A DNA stretch of 13,169 nt, from positions 1 through 13,169 of the forward strand of contig JNEM01012290.1 of NCBI GenBank assembly GCA_000697335.1, read 5' to 3'. Of the stretch, positions 1-9,138 are shown in pieces (within the stretch, counting starts at the first letter, position 1; every line of letters starts with the position of its first letter). The translations under genes and the position numbers were made by a program. The notes beneath the pieces are model-generated. The model saw only the letters and a program-made list of their open reading frames with translations. It did no database searches and had not been told where the DNA came from. Source of the DNA: Conidiobolus incongruus B7586 (taxonomy: Eukaryota; Entomophthoromycota; Entomophthoromycetes; Entomophthorales; Conidiobolaceae).

Positions 1-246
1 GGAGTATTTTAACTCCTTGTTCCAAGAACTGGTGATATTCTAGATAATCCATTTTATAAGCCACTGTTTGATGAGTTTGAAATATTTAAACTATCTGACT
101 TTCCTAAATAAACCCGCTCCTCTATTTCTATTAACTTTAACTTTACTCTTTCTTTATCTTTTACTTACCTTTTTGGCTCTTTTGCCTAATATTTTATATC
201 CTTTTACAGGATTCCTCCCAATGGGGCAAGTTTAAACCCCAACAAA
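1..246. other. G+C-richer island at the window edge, identity uncertain
   Basis: This stretch is visibly richer in G+C than the desert to its right, so it is probably part of a gene or repeat cut by the window edge. On the plus strand one frame is open over 13-107 (32 codons, ending in TAA at 108-110, inside an AATAAA) and reads like an ordinary mixed-charge C terminus. On the minus strand the same DNA is purine-rich and also carries an open frame of similar length, as well as a strong AAG|GTAAGT donor-like site near 162-170. A string of short inverted repeats fills 175-240. Read on the minus strand, the right end begins TGTTGGGG and has a TATA-like ATATAAAAT about 45 nt further in, which would also fit the edge of an LTR-like repeat. 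I cannot choose between these readings. Confidence 0.35.
223..240. repeat. Imperfect inverted repeat GGGG...CCCC around GTTTAAAC
   Basis: Eighteen bases form an imperfect palindrome centred on the perfect 8-bp palindrome GTTTAAAC, flanked by GGGG on the left and CCCC on the right. It is the outermost of several small inverted repeats in the island: 198-212 (ATCCT/AGGAT), 175-186 (GGC/GCC) and 217-225 (CCC/GGG). Such a cluster could be a terminator-like or element-end structure. Its role is unknown. Confidence 0.5.
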
Positions 247-464
247 AACCCGATAATAAATAATTTTTAAAAATGTTGTATCTTATTTGATAGTTTTAGT
301 TATATAATTATAAGTCACCCCAATCAACAAACACCAATATCTATAATTTATTTTAATTATACAATTGAAATATAAAAAATATTAAAATATTTAGGTATTT
401 GAATAGCTTATTATAAAGTTTTAATAAATTTAATAATATTAGTAAATTTAAAAGAAAATAATTA

Positions 465-530
465 ATATAAGTATATTATTAAAATCAAAGTTTCAAACTA
501 GTTTAATATTATAAAAATTTAATACTAATT
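465..530 (+). repeat. Dispersed repeat candidate, copy A
   Basis: Shares the 15-base word ATATAAGTATATTAT with 12596-12662 and, exactly 22 bases from its start, the block AAAGTTT.AAAC followed by TAGTTTAAT. Equal spacing makes shared ancestry more likely than chance, but the DNA is so AT-rich that the call is weak. The family is unknown. Confidence 0.35.
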
Positions 531-2030
531 AAATTCAAGTTAAATTATTATTTTATATGCAAAAAACAAATATTTTAAATATAATTTTTGTTTTAAATCC
601 TTAACCAAAATTTAATTATTTATAAAGTTAAATATTAAAATTAAAATAACTTTAATAATAATATTTTTTGAAAAATTTAATATTTTAGATATATTGATAT
701 AAAGAAATAGTGAGATAAAGTTATTTAATATGTATTACCTCTGTTTTCATTTATTTGAAAATTTAATTTTAAGAAAAATAATTATTAATATAAATTGCAA
801 AAATATCGAAAAAATTTTATATCTATGTGTATAGTAATTATATTATAAGAAAATATATATCATATCATATTAGTCACTAGATCTATTTTTAAAAAAAATA
901 TATTTTCAAATTATAAATTTCAAATTTTTTGACTTTAAATCTCCAGACATTTTCAAATGGAAATAGTATAAGATGAATTATATATAGACCCCTATTGAGA
1001 ATGGTTTTAACCTGTTAACTAGTTCAAATAAAACAAAAACCATGTAATATCAATTATTAATTTCAAAATGATCATTATTTTTAAACAAATTTCTCGGCTG
1101 AAGTTTAATGAAACAAAATTACAAATACCTCTTAAATTGCTATTCATTAACATAAAATTAAATATATTAAAAAATAAATTTGAATAAGTAAAACAGTACT
1201 TGAAAGCAATAAATTAACGTGATAAATGGCCAACTTAAAGCAAATCAATACTTTAAAATTATATTACCTGAAATGCAATAATATTATTTTAACTTGAATA
1301 ATTTTTTTAATTAATTTGTATACATTGAAATTCTCATTTAATAATATTTGTGTACAAAAATAAAAGTGATTTAATTATTGTTAATAAATTATTTTTAATA
1401 TAAAAGTATTAAAATAATATCCTTAAAATAAAAATAATAAAAAGTTTAATAAATTTATAAAGGTTAAATTAATTTGACTAAATTTAATTATATATATATA
1501 GTAATAAATAAAATTATAGTAAAAAAAGTTGATGGATAATAAAGATATATGTCACCCCTTTCAATCACAAAACACTGCATATATTTGTAATACAAAATTA
1601 TGACTTCAACGAAATAGTAACATTAAACCAATATTGTATTTACACACAATTCATTATTAAAACCTTGAAAATTTTAATTTAATATTACTATTAAGATTAC
1701 GAAACAGTAAAAAAATCCCAAAATAAATATTTATTATTATATGATTTTCAAATTAGTTGAGACTTAACTCTAACTTGATAAATAGTAATATTTTTTGGTT
1801 TTTTTACACTTATAATGGTTTATTAATATTTAAATTTCTTTAAAATTGAGTATTAATTGATTATAATATTATATAATAATTATTATTAAATTAAATAAAA
1901 AAACAAAAATAATAATTATAATTATTTATAATATATAATTAATTAAAAGTATTTAAGTTTATAAATTATACAAATATAATTTTTAAATTTTAAAAATTTA
2001 TTTGATAAAAAAACCCGATAATTATTATAA

Positions 2031-2055
2031 AATTAAATTAAATTAAATTAAATTA
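2031..2055. repeat. (AATTA)5 tandem repeat
   Basis: Five perfect copies of the pentamer AATTA in a row. This is a simple microsatellite in AT-rich intergenic DNA with no sign of coding function. Confidence 0.85.
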
Positions 2056-2351
2056 CATTTCAATTAAAAATATTAAAAATTAGTATTATTTAATAAATGA
2101 TTAAATGCTATTAAATTATTTAAATAAAAAACTATTTTTTTTGTTAATATTAATTATTTTTGATTCAATTATAAAGGTTTTTTTATATTAATTTAAGGAT
2201 TTAATTTTATTTATTAATTTTTATTATTTTTATTTTTATTTATTTATTAAATAAATTTAATTTATACTATTTTTTTAGCATTCATATTTAATTCAATAGC
2301 ATTTAGCATTAATAAAAAAATTTTATTTTGAAGTACAAATAAATTTGATTA

Positions 2352-2471
2352 TTAAATAAAAAAGGTAAACCGTTGTTGAGCTTGATAAATACTGTTCAAA
2401 AATCTTTTTTGTGTATCTCCAAATATAGATGCAATCATAGAAGCAAGTAGAATTAATAAAAATTTTATCAT
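2352..2471 (-). CDS. Possible tiny secreted-type ORF (39 codons), weak
   Basis: On the minus strand a 39-codon frame starts at an ATG ending at 2471, directly beside the triplet repeat, and stops at two tandem TAA codons. The first 18 residues (MIKFLLILLASMIASIFG) have the shape of a signal peptide: a lysine at position 3, a hydrophobic core, then small residues. The rest (DTQKRFLNSIYQAQQ...) is polar. The segment 2360-2460 is less AT-rich than its surroundings, which suggests it is or was an exon. It could equally be the first exon of a decayed gene or a chance frame, since another frame over the same DNA is also open and encodes an asparagine run. No function can be assigned. Confidence 0.2.
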   Translation of the reverse strand: MIKFLLILLASMIASIFGDTQKRFLNSIYQAQQRFTFFI

Positions 2472-2473
2472 TA

Positions 2474-2516
<43 letters not shown>

Positions 2517-2528
2517 TATTATTATTTA
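2467..2528. repeat. (ATT)n microsatellite with interruptions
   Basis: A triplet repeat, mostly ATT/TTA units with occasional CAT and GTT variants, lying between the Con7-like gene's 3' side and the desert. Read on the minus strand it gives poly-Asn or poly-Ile in two of the frames, so it inflates open frames here without being evidence of a gene. Confidence 0.85.
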
Positions 2529-2649
2529 TTTTTATTATTTTATTAATATTATTAAAAGAATGATTATAAATAATTAAGGTATTAAATATTTGGGGATTAA
2601 TATTACAAATATTAGTAAAAAATAGAGTTGCCAATTTGAGCTCTATAAA

Positions 2650-2744
2650 AAATGAAAAATAAGGTTGGACTCAGTATTTGGGTTGGGAGTTTGAAATGGG
2701 AGGGGGAATGCATTTGGCTGTGTGGTAAGATTTGAGTATGAGTT
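2650..2744 (-). other. C-rich, G-poor 3' flank of the Con7-like gene
   Basis: Read along the gene, the stretch after the stop codon is rich in C and nearly lacks G, quite unlike the AT desert beyond it. It is most simply the 3' untranslated region. One overlapping frame stays open from within the gene to 2612 and is rich in His, Pro, Ser and Gln, so an ancestral longer C-terminal tail is possible. An intron acceptor-like TTTTTTATAG lies near its far end, with no obvious matching donor. Confidence 0.4.
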
Positions 2745-3425
2745 TTATAATGTTTTCCTTCTGGAGCCTGGAAATTCGTTTTTGTTAGCGTTTTGTATTT
2801 CTTTTGGTATATTAAACTCCTCCGGAAGTCTTCGCGGCCCATGGCCTTTGTTGCGGATGTGTGAGTTTAGATGGTTGAGCATTCCGTAAGCTTTATCGCA
2901 TCCGGGCCAGTTGCATGCGAAAATACGCATCACTTCATGGTGACTGCGTCGCGGACGTTTGTTAAACGTGACGGTTGGTCTGGGTATATACCATGTAGGA
3001 TAGTAGGGAGATGGGTACGATGATATGTTATGGACTGTAGCTCCCAAGCTTGCTCGTCTATATGGTGATAAAGAGTAGTTCTCTGGATTTGTGCCCCACA
3101 CTCCCGATCCCCGTCTTCCCATCTGAAATTGAGTAATAGCTGGCATCGAGTATCTCCTATCAGGAGGCGGCATACCTTCTGGTCCAAACAGACTAGAGAG
3201 TACTTGGTTCAAGGGTTTTATATTTTGTGGTTCTTTATCATTGTTTATGAAGGGGTTAACTGAATTAGCAAAGGTGGGAGGCTTTGGTGAGAGAGGAGTA
3301 GTGTCAAAATCATCTACAGGGGATATCATTTTCACAGGGTGAGCGTCTTCAGAAGGAACAACGATCGGAGCTAAAGCAATATCCGACCAGGTTCTTTTTT
3401 GAGGTATTTGATTATTACTCTCCAT
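2745..3425 (-). CDS. Con7-like C2H2 zinc-finger transcription factor
   Basis: A single-exon gene of 226 residues. A C2H2 finger lies near the C terminus: Cys171-X4-Cys176-X12-His189-X5-His195, in the context CDKAYGMLNHLNSHI followed by GHGPRRLPEEF. That combination (KAYGxLNHLNxH, then HGxxRxPEEF) is what I recognise from the fungal Con7 family, whose Magnaporthe member is a nuclear regulator of spore shape and infection-related genes. A basic KRPRR cluster at 156-160 just before the finger is a likely nuclear localisation signal. Residues 1-150 are Pro/Ser-rich and probably disordered, with repeated basic-x-x-Ser sites (RRYS, RRGS, YRRAS) that could be kinase targets. The first ATG is used because the frame is closed upstream. 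The protein stops about 20 residues after the conserved PEEF, a short tail for this family. The target genes here are inferred only from family membership. Confidence 0.88.
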   Translation of the reverse strand: MESNNQIPQKRTWSDIALAPIVVPSEDAHPVKMISPVDDFDTTPLSPKPPTFANSVNPFINNDKEPQNIKPLNQVLSSLFGPEGMPPPDRRYSMPAITQFQMGRRGSGVWGTNPENYSLSPYRRASLGATVHNISSYPSPYYPTWYIPRPTVTFNKRPRRSHHEVMRIFACNWPGCDKAYGMLNHLNSHIRNKGHGPRRLPEEFNIPKEIQNANKNEFPGSRRKTL

Positions 3426-4359
3426 ACCAAATTAAAAACAAAGTAGAAAATAAAATTTTTAAAATCTTAATATAAAACTAACTCTAATACACTTGAAAAT
3501 TATGCAATAGTCAATTCTAACTGAATGCTGTAAAAATAAAAAATTAGTTAAATGAATGCTAAGTTTGAGTATATATATGAATTCAAAGTATTTTTTTGCA
3601 TAAATATTATTAATTTTATTATCATTTAAAATTAAAACCAAGTTTTACCCCTTAAATTCAATTTAGAAGCTTTAATTGAATTAATACATTTTGTTTCCTT
3701 TTTTTTTCAATAAAATTCTATAAAAATTACGGAATATTCTAATTAAGTAAATTGATTAACTTTAACTATTCAATCAGTTAAACTAGGGATAAATTGTGTG
3801 TTATTTAGGTGAATATGATAAATATTGGTGCTATAATATATATTATAAATTATCAATTTCATATATTAAAAGATACTCAAATTGAATACATTCATTTTGA
3901 GTTTCAATTTCAATCACATTGAATAACTTTTAAGAAGAGAGCGTGGTGGTAAAATTATTTAGAATGGAACAGGTTTTATTACTAGGCTTTGTTAATGGAA
4001 TAAATTAGGATAAAATCAATTATAAAAGTAATTGGAATCTATTTTAAACACGAATACCATTATCATCACCTCAATTCTAAGCATTTAATCACTTAGAACT
4101 ATCAATTGAAGATCAGAAATTTTAGTGGATTTTTAATTTTTTCATTGGATTCAAAATTTAATATTCTTTTTTATAATATTTTAAACCAATTTTAAAGTTT
4201 TTCTTATTTAAAAAAATATTATATTATTCTATTAAATATAATATTTAATCTTTATTTACTATTTAAATTATTATATGTGATCTTTGATTCGTTCAATTAG
4301 CTTTACTGTGTTATAAATTGTTTATTTCACGAGCATATAGCATAAAATAATCTTTTACT

Positions 4360-5545
4360 GATCATAAATTAATATTGAATGCTCATTATTATTCTATTGA
4401 TCAAACTTAATATTTATCAATACTTATGGATGCTTTATATCTCCTCAATTTTAATGATTTCGGAATTGAGGATACTATCTTCAAATCTTACTTATAATAT
4501 TTTGCCAATTATTTCAATAAAAGAAAATATTTTCCGATTCATATTAGTTAAGTTTCAATTAATAATACATACTATTTACATTATTATTTAATCAATATAG
4601 TCTCATGAGTATTATTAATTCAACTTTGAATTTCGATTCATTATAAAGATTGACTTATATTTTAAGCCATTCAATTGAAAAAAATTTTTTTACTTCATTT
4701 ACTAATCAATTTCATACAATTTTTTAGTTAGTAAAATTACTCTATTTAGTAAACATACTTTAAAAATTAAAATTGAAACTGAGTTGAGTTTGTTAATAAG
4801 TTAGATTTTCAAAATTATTACTCGATTTATATTGGTTTCTTTAGTCTAGTTTAATATTTATATTATTTTAAATTAATCTATTATTTTTTACAAATTAGTT
4901 AGTATTTTATTAAATAAATAATTATTATATTTTCATTATAATATAGATTTTTAAAAAAAATTCAAAAATTCGATAATTTTCTTTTAATTTTATATTATAA
5001 GCATATATATATATATAATATTCAGACTAATCTATCTTTAAATTAATATATTATTCATTAAATCATCATATTAAAATACTTACATTTTTATTAGCGAATA
5101 TAATTGTTTTGAATTTATATCAATTAATCTCCAATTTAAAATTTCTCATTGTTATAAAAAGTTAATTATTTTATTTACTTTTAAAAATTTTGATATATAG
5201 AATTATTTTTAAATTAAAATAATATAAAATATATTAATAGATAGTGTGTCTTTTAAGCTTAATTTATTTTTTATATTTAATAAGATCTTGCCAAAATAAC
5301 GTTTATAGTATTATGATGATTCAATTCAAGGTATTTTTCAATATATTTAAATGAGTCTATAGATATATCAGAATTCTTTAATCAAATAATTAATATTCAA
5401 ATAATACTAATTATATATATTGATAATCTGATTGATACAAGTAAAAGCTATGAGATGTATTCAATTTTGAATTTTTAAATATTTAATAATTGAATAATAA
5501 TCAAATAATATTGGTTAATAATATTCTGGATTTATTATTGTGTTT
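4360..5545 (+). repeat. Decayed duplicated segment, copy 1
   Basis: This stretch shares anchors with 6120-7060 in the same order and orientation. Examples are ATCAGAAT at about 5367, GATAATCTGATTGA at 5422, TTTTTAAA at 5472 and CTGGATTTA at 5526. An uninterrupted 28-codon stretch at 4411-4494 contains LLNFNDFGIEDTIFK, resembling a stretch in the other copy. The edges are approximate because divergence is high. The source, whether an old duplicated gene or a transposable element, is unknown, and the copy is not intact. Confidence 0.4.
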
Positions 5546-6119
5546 TGATCAAAATAAAAGAAATTTTAAATCAAATTTTTAGATTAAAATAATAATAATT
5601 TTAAGCGAATATGTATTTCTAATATATCAGTAAGTTTATATTGATAAGCTTTCATTTTTAATAAAATAATAAATCAATTTATAATGTTTATAAGGGGGTG
5701 TAATATATCTAAAGTTAATATATAATTCAACTAAAATTTATTTCTTTAATTTATAATATTATTAAAAACTAATTTCAGATATTGAATATTAACTTTTTTA
5801 TTTAATTAATATATTATAAATACAAATTTTATATTATTAAAATTGAGAGATATTAAGAAATCATGAGAAATATTTAAAAATGGGTTGATTATTATTTGAC
5901 AAAATAGTTTCATATAGTGCTAGTTTATTGAAAATGAAATATATGTAATAGTACATTCAGATAGATGATTACTAAAAATATTTAACTATATAACTTAATT
6001 TCATATTACACAACAAATGTTGGTATAATTTTTTTAATGTTTTAATAAATATCATGCGCTGCATAATACAAATTCGCTGACTTAACCAAATAATTTATTC
6101 AGAATTAATTGATTTTTGC

Positions 6120-7060
6120 CAAATGCAATCGATTTCAAGCTAGATTTATTGAATTGCATCTACTAAGTTAATGCCAAATATCTTGCAGGTTATTGGTTTT
6201 ATATTCAGTGGATTTGAATTTTGATTTTGATGACTTTATTTTAATAGAAGCTTATATTAAAGCCGTCCAAAATTTTTAACTGTTGTTTTATTATCGAAGT
6301 TAATAGATTCATACTCAATATTTTATTTAGCGAGTTTGATTATATCATGGAAAAAACAATTAATTAGCTTTAGTCCATAACTTTCATGAGTTATTTTATA
6401 AAAATACCTCCAATTTGATAACTTAAATTTTGAATGCATTCATATTCATTCACCATAATTAATAATCATTAATATTGCAAAATCATCCTATAAATCTGAT
6501 GTTAATCTAGAGTTACCAATTATACCATATTAGGTAATATATTATAATCATAATTATAAAAAATATTAAAATTAATCATTTTAAGTCATAAATAATGTCT
6601 GTAGTAAATATTTCAATGATATAATTTATTTTTTTTATTGAATTAAATTATTTAAACTAATATGTTTAATTAATTGACTACAAAATCTAAAAATAATTAC
6701 CGAAATTTAAAATGGCAATAAATTATGAAAAAACCTTGTAAAAGTTAAAAAAAACTTACAAAATTGTGATAATTGCAACGAGAGTTGAAAAATCATTGAA
6801 TCTATTTTGCATATTTGATGGAGTTTGTTTTGTTTAAAACAATCTCCAAATTGTGAAATTATAAGTTCCATGCATTTAAAGTATATGGATTTTTGAATTG
6901 TATTTGGATCAGAATACAGTAATCACATATATAGATAACCTGATTGAAATGCAAAGTGGATATTCGTGAAAATTATTAAGTTTCGCGTTTTTAAAGCATA
7001 GAAGAGTATATTAGATTAAGTATGATTATTATATCTGGATTTATGATTTAACTCTAATGA
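6120..7060 (+). repeat. Decayed duplicated segment, copy 2
   Basis: The partner of 4360-5545. Matching anchors are ATCAGAAT at about 6908, GATAACCTGATTGA at 6934, TTTTTAAA at 6988 and CTGGATTTA at 7035. The spacing within the last three agrees with copy 1 to within a few bases. An uninterrupted 35-codon stretch at 6172-6276 contains LNFDFDDFILIEAYIK, which resembles the other copy's segment after a short gap. This copy keeps slightly more G+C. It is broken by several in-frame stops and its family is unrecognised. Confidence 0.4.
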
Positions 7061-7680
7061 AAAAAAATACTTTTTGATATTATATAATATAGTAGTTGAA
7101 ATTATATACAATAATCTATTCATTTACTCATTGATATTATATCTACTTGATCGGTTAGATGTTTGTGTCCATTAATGCAGTTTCACCCATGTTTATTATA
7201 TTTACATTTATTTTAAGCATATATGCTAATTTTGTCCATATTATAGACTTATATTTACGAGTAATCATATTGTATACAATGATTGCTAAATTTAAATTTT
7301 CTCATATCTTGTTTATGATTTATATATCATATATCTAATGTGGTTATTTTTTTATATAATACAACTTTTATTAACATAAGTGAATATTCACTTCAATCTA
7401 ACTAGAATTGATAATAAACAATATTTAAAATTAGGGTTTATAAAGTATATAAATTTATTATTTAAGTTGATTTGAAAGATATATATAAAATAATTTAATT
7501 CAATGAGATAATGTGAGTCAATAATTCTTATCTAATTTAAAGATAAAAATTTAATATAATAGTGAATTTTTTGAAAAACAACTAATTAGATGTACTCTTA
7601 GATATAATTTCATATTCTAAATTGAATGAATATAAGTAATTCTTCAAAATGTATAGCCATTTATTGAAATAGACCAATTT

Positions 7681-7682
<2 letters not shown>

Positions 7683-7720
<38 letters not shown>
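7683..7720. repeat. (TA)n microsatellite
   Basis: An almost perfect run of about 18 TA dinucleotides in the AT desert. The Tyr/Ile repeats it yields in translation are not evidence of a gene. Such runs are prone to length errors in assembly. Confidence 0.9.
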
Positions 7721-7721
<1 letters not shown>

Positions 7722-8099
7722 TATTTTATTTATAATAATATTAGATTTTCTCATTTCCAATTCATAAATATTAGAATTAAATATAAAAAATTTGTAAATT
7801 AAAAGAAATACCTTATTTACAAACATTTATATGAAATTGAAAAAAATTTTTTTAATTAGTAAAATTAATTCAAATTTTAGCCAATTCATTAAGAACAAAA
7901 GAGCTGAAACTAACAACTTAACGAATTATTATAAAAATAATTGATTAAATATGTTTTTAGTAACTTGAAAAGAGATAAGATAGTATTTCAACACTATCAT
8001 CATTTAGACCTTTGTAATTTAAAGTAATTTCCAAATCAATAAATTTTTGTTAATCGGAATTAAGGTCAAATTTGGTGCTGTTTCAATCAGTTTTGATAT

Positions 8100-8869
8100 T
8101 TGAAAGTAGTGATATCAACTTTGGGTTTTAGATTAGTGTAAGAATGGATTTAGATCATTCATAATGCTGCTAATATTTAGCTATTATTCGCTAGGTGCTT
8201 TTAGTTTACCTGATGTAGGGGAAACTCTTGGTGAGGTGGCAAAGTCACTTGTTCTGGACAAAGTCGTAGTTCATAAGTGACCTGATCAATTCACTGAACC
8301 TCTCAATTCCATTCTCAAACTGATAGGTCTCAATTTATTATCCAATACCAAACCAAAAATGAGGCAAACTTCTGCCAAATCTGGGGATTTTAGTGATTCT
8401 GGAAGGTTGAAGTCGGATACCGCCGATCGTAAGGTGAAAAGCAGTAGTGAAAGCAACCGCGATAATTCAATACCCAAATTCAACTAATTCAATTTCCAAT
8501 GTCTTGGCCCCATGTCACTGAATGCTGATAGTGACGGATTCTCAAGTCAATCATGTTATGGGAATGGTGTGGGTTATCACTTTGATCCTTATTATGGCTA
8601 TTCACCATATCAGTCAATTTACCAAAGTTATTATAATTAGACTCCAAGAATAGGTCAGCAAGACTATAATGGTTATTATGCCAATATATTATGATAATAA
8701 TTACCATATCAACCCATATAGCCAATTTAATGATAACCAGTATTTTGAATAAAATCAACTATATTATTGTAAGAAGATGTATTCCAACCCATTACCATAC
8801 TACGAAGGACCTCAAAACTTAGATCGTTACTATCCAAGTTTTGGCTATAATACCAATCATTACTATTAA
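8100..8869 (+). pseudogene. Broken gene with Tyr/Asn/Gln-rich C-terminal region
   Basis: The region has exon-like base composition and one dominant plus-strand frame. A plausible 43-nt intron (8138-8180: GTAAGA donor, TGCTAAT branch, TTTAG acceptor) joins two exon-like pieces. After it the frame reads YYSLGAFSLPDVGETLGEV and continues in the same frame through a Ser/Lys/Asp-rich part (8281-8484). A low-complexity part rich in Tyr, Asn, Gln and Gly follows (to about 8691), with more Tyr/Asn-rich sequence in a neighbouring frame to 8867. At least three stops and one frame change interrupt it, so it is not translatable as a whole. The stops at 8278 (TGA), 8485 (TAA), 8638 (TAG) and 8750 (TAA) are each one C-to-T change from CGA, CAA or CAG, fitting decay by C-to-T mutation. 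The prion-like tail recalls RNA-binding or eRF3-type low-complexity regions, but I do not recognise the family. The 5' end was not found. Confidence 0.6.
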
Positions 8870-9138
8870 CTATACTCTAATTAAATTAGCTTATTTGTTT
8901 TTTAATTAAATTAGAAATAATAAACAAATCATGGAATATTAATTTTATCATATTACTCCAATATTTAAATCTTTTTAGTAACCACAATTTAAATTCAATA
9001 ATAAATATGAATAAATTTTAATAAAATTCACGACTTTGTTTGAGTTAACATAATTATCTTAATAGTCAATTCACTAATTATTTATATATTCAATTTATAA
9101 AATATTACATAATTATATTTATATTTAAATTTTAAACT

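Larger units (their letters stand above)
247..2351. other. AT-rich gene-free region
   Basis: About 2.1 kb of very A+T-rich DNA with no open frame of convincing composition on either strand. It holds short simple repeats, including (AATTA)5 at 2031-2055 and a TA run near 1490-1500. It also holds a few weakly G+C-richer patches (310-350, 1550-1680) that resemble other patches in the window and may be remnants of old repeats. No promoter, RNA gene or splice-bounded exon could be supported. Confidence 0.7.
3426..8094. other. 4.7 kb AT-rich desert with faint paired relics
   Basis: No intact gene was found on either strand. Open frames here are short, dominated by Ile/Leu/Asn/Lys/Tyr, and fit chance in AT-rich DNA. 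Local G+C rises around 3930-4130, 4420-4480, 6050-6330 and 6900-7000. The second and fourth of these belong to two stretches (about 4360-5545 and 6120-7060) that share anchors in the same order and look like decayed copies of one sequence (see findings). Simple TA runs lie at about 4998-5011 and 7683-7720. Nothing recognisable as an RNA gene or origin could be supported. Confidence 0.65.

Noticed and set aside
2323-2634. 103-codon minus-strand ORF with an asparagine run
   Set aside because: The frame is kept open mainly by the (ATT)n repeat; the residues on either side have no recognisable domain.
4443-4471. Hairpin CCTCAATT...AATTGAGG
   Set aside because: An 8-bp stem with a 13-base loop in AT-rich DNA, with no T-tract or gene boundary nearby; probably chance.
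4379-4591. 70-codon hydrophobic plus-strand ORF
   Set aside because: Almost only Ile, Leu, Asn, Ser and Tyr, as expected of chance frames in AT-rich DNA; the neighbouring frame in the same DNA shows the similarity to the second relic copy.
7644-7826. 60-codon minus-strand ORF
   Set aside because: It is carried by the TA microsatellite, which gives a Tyr/Ile repeat, and by flanking AT-rich DNA.
8286-8758. Two minus-strand ORFs (65 and 89 codons)
   Set aside because: They are antisense to the broken plus-strand gene, whose frame has the more gene-like composition; no splice sites or conserved motifs support the minus strand.
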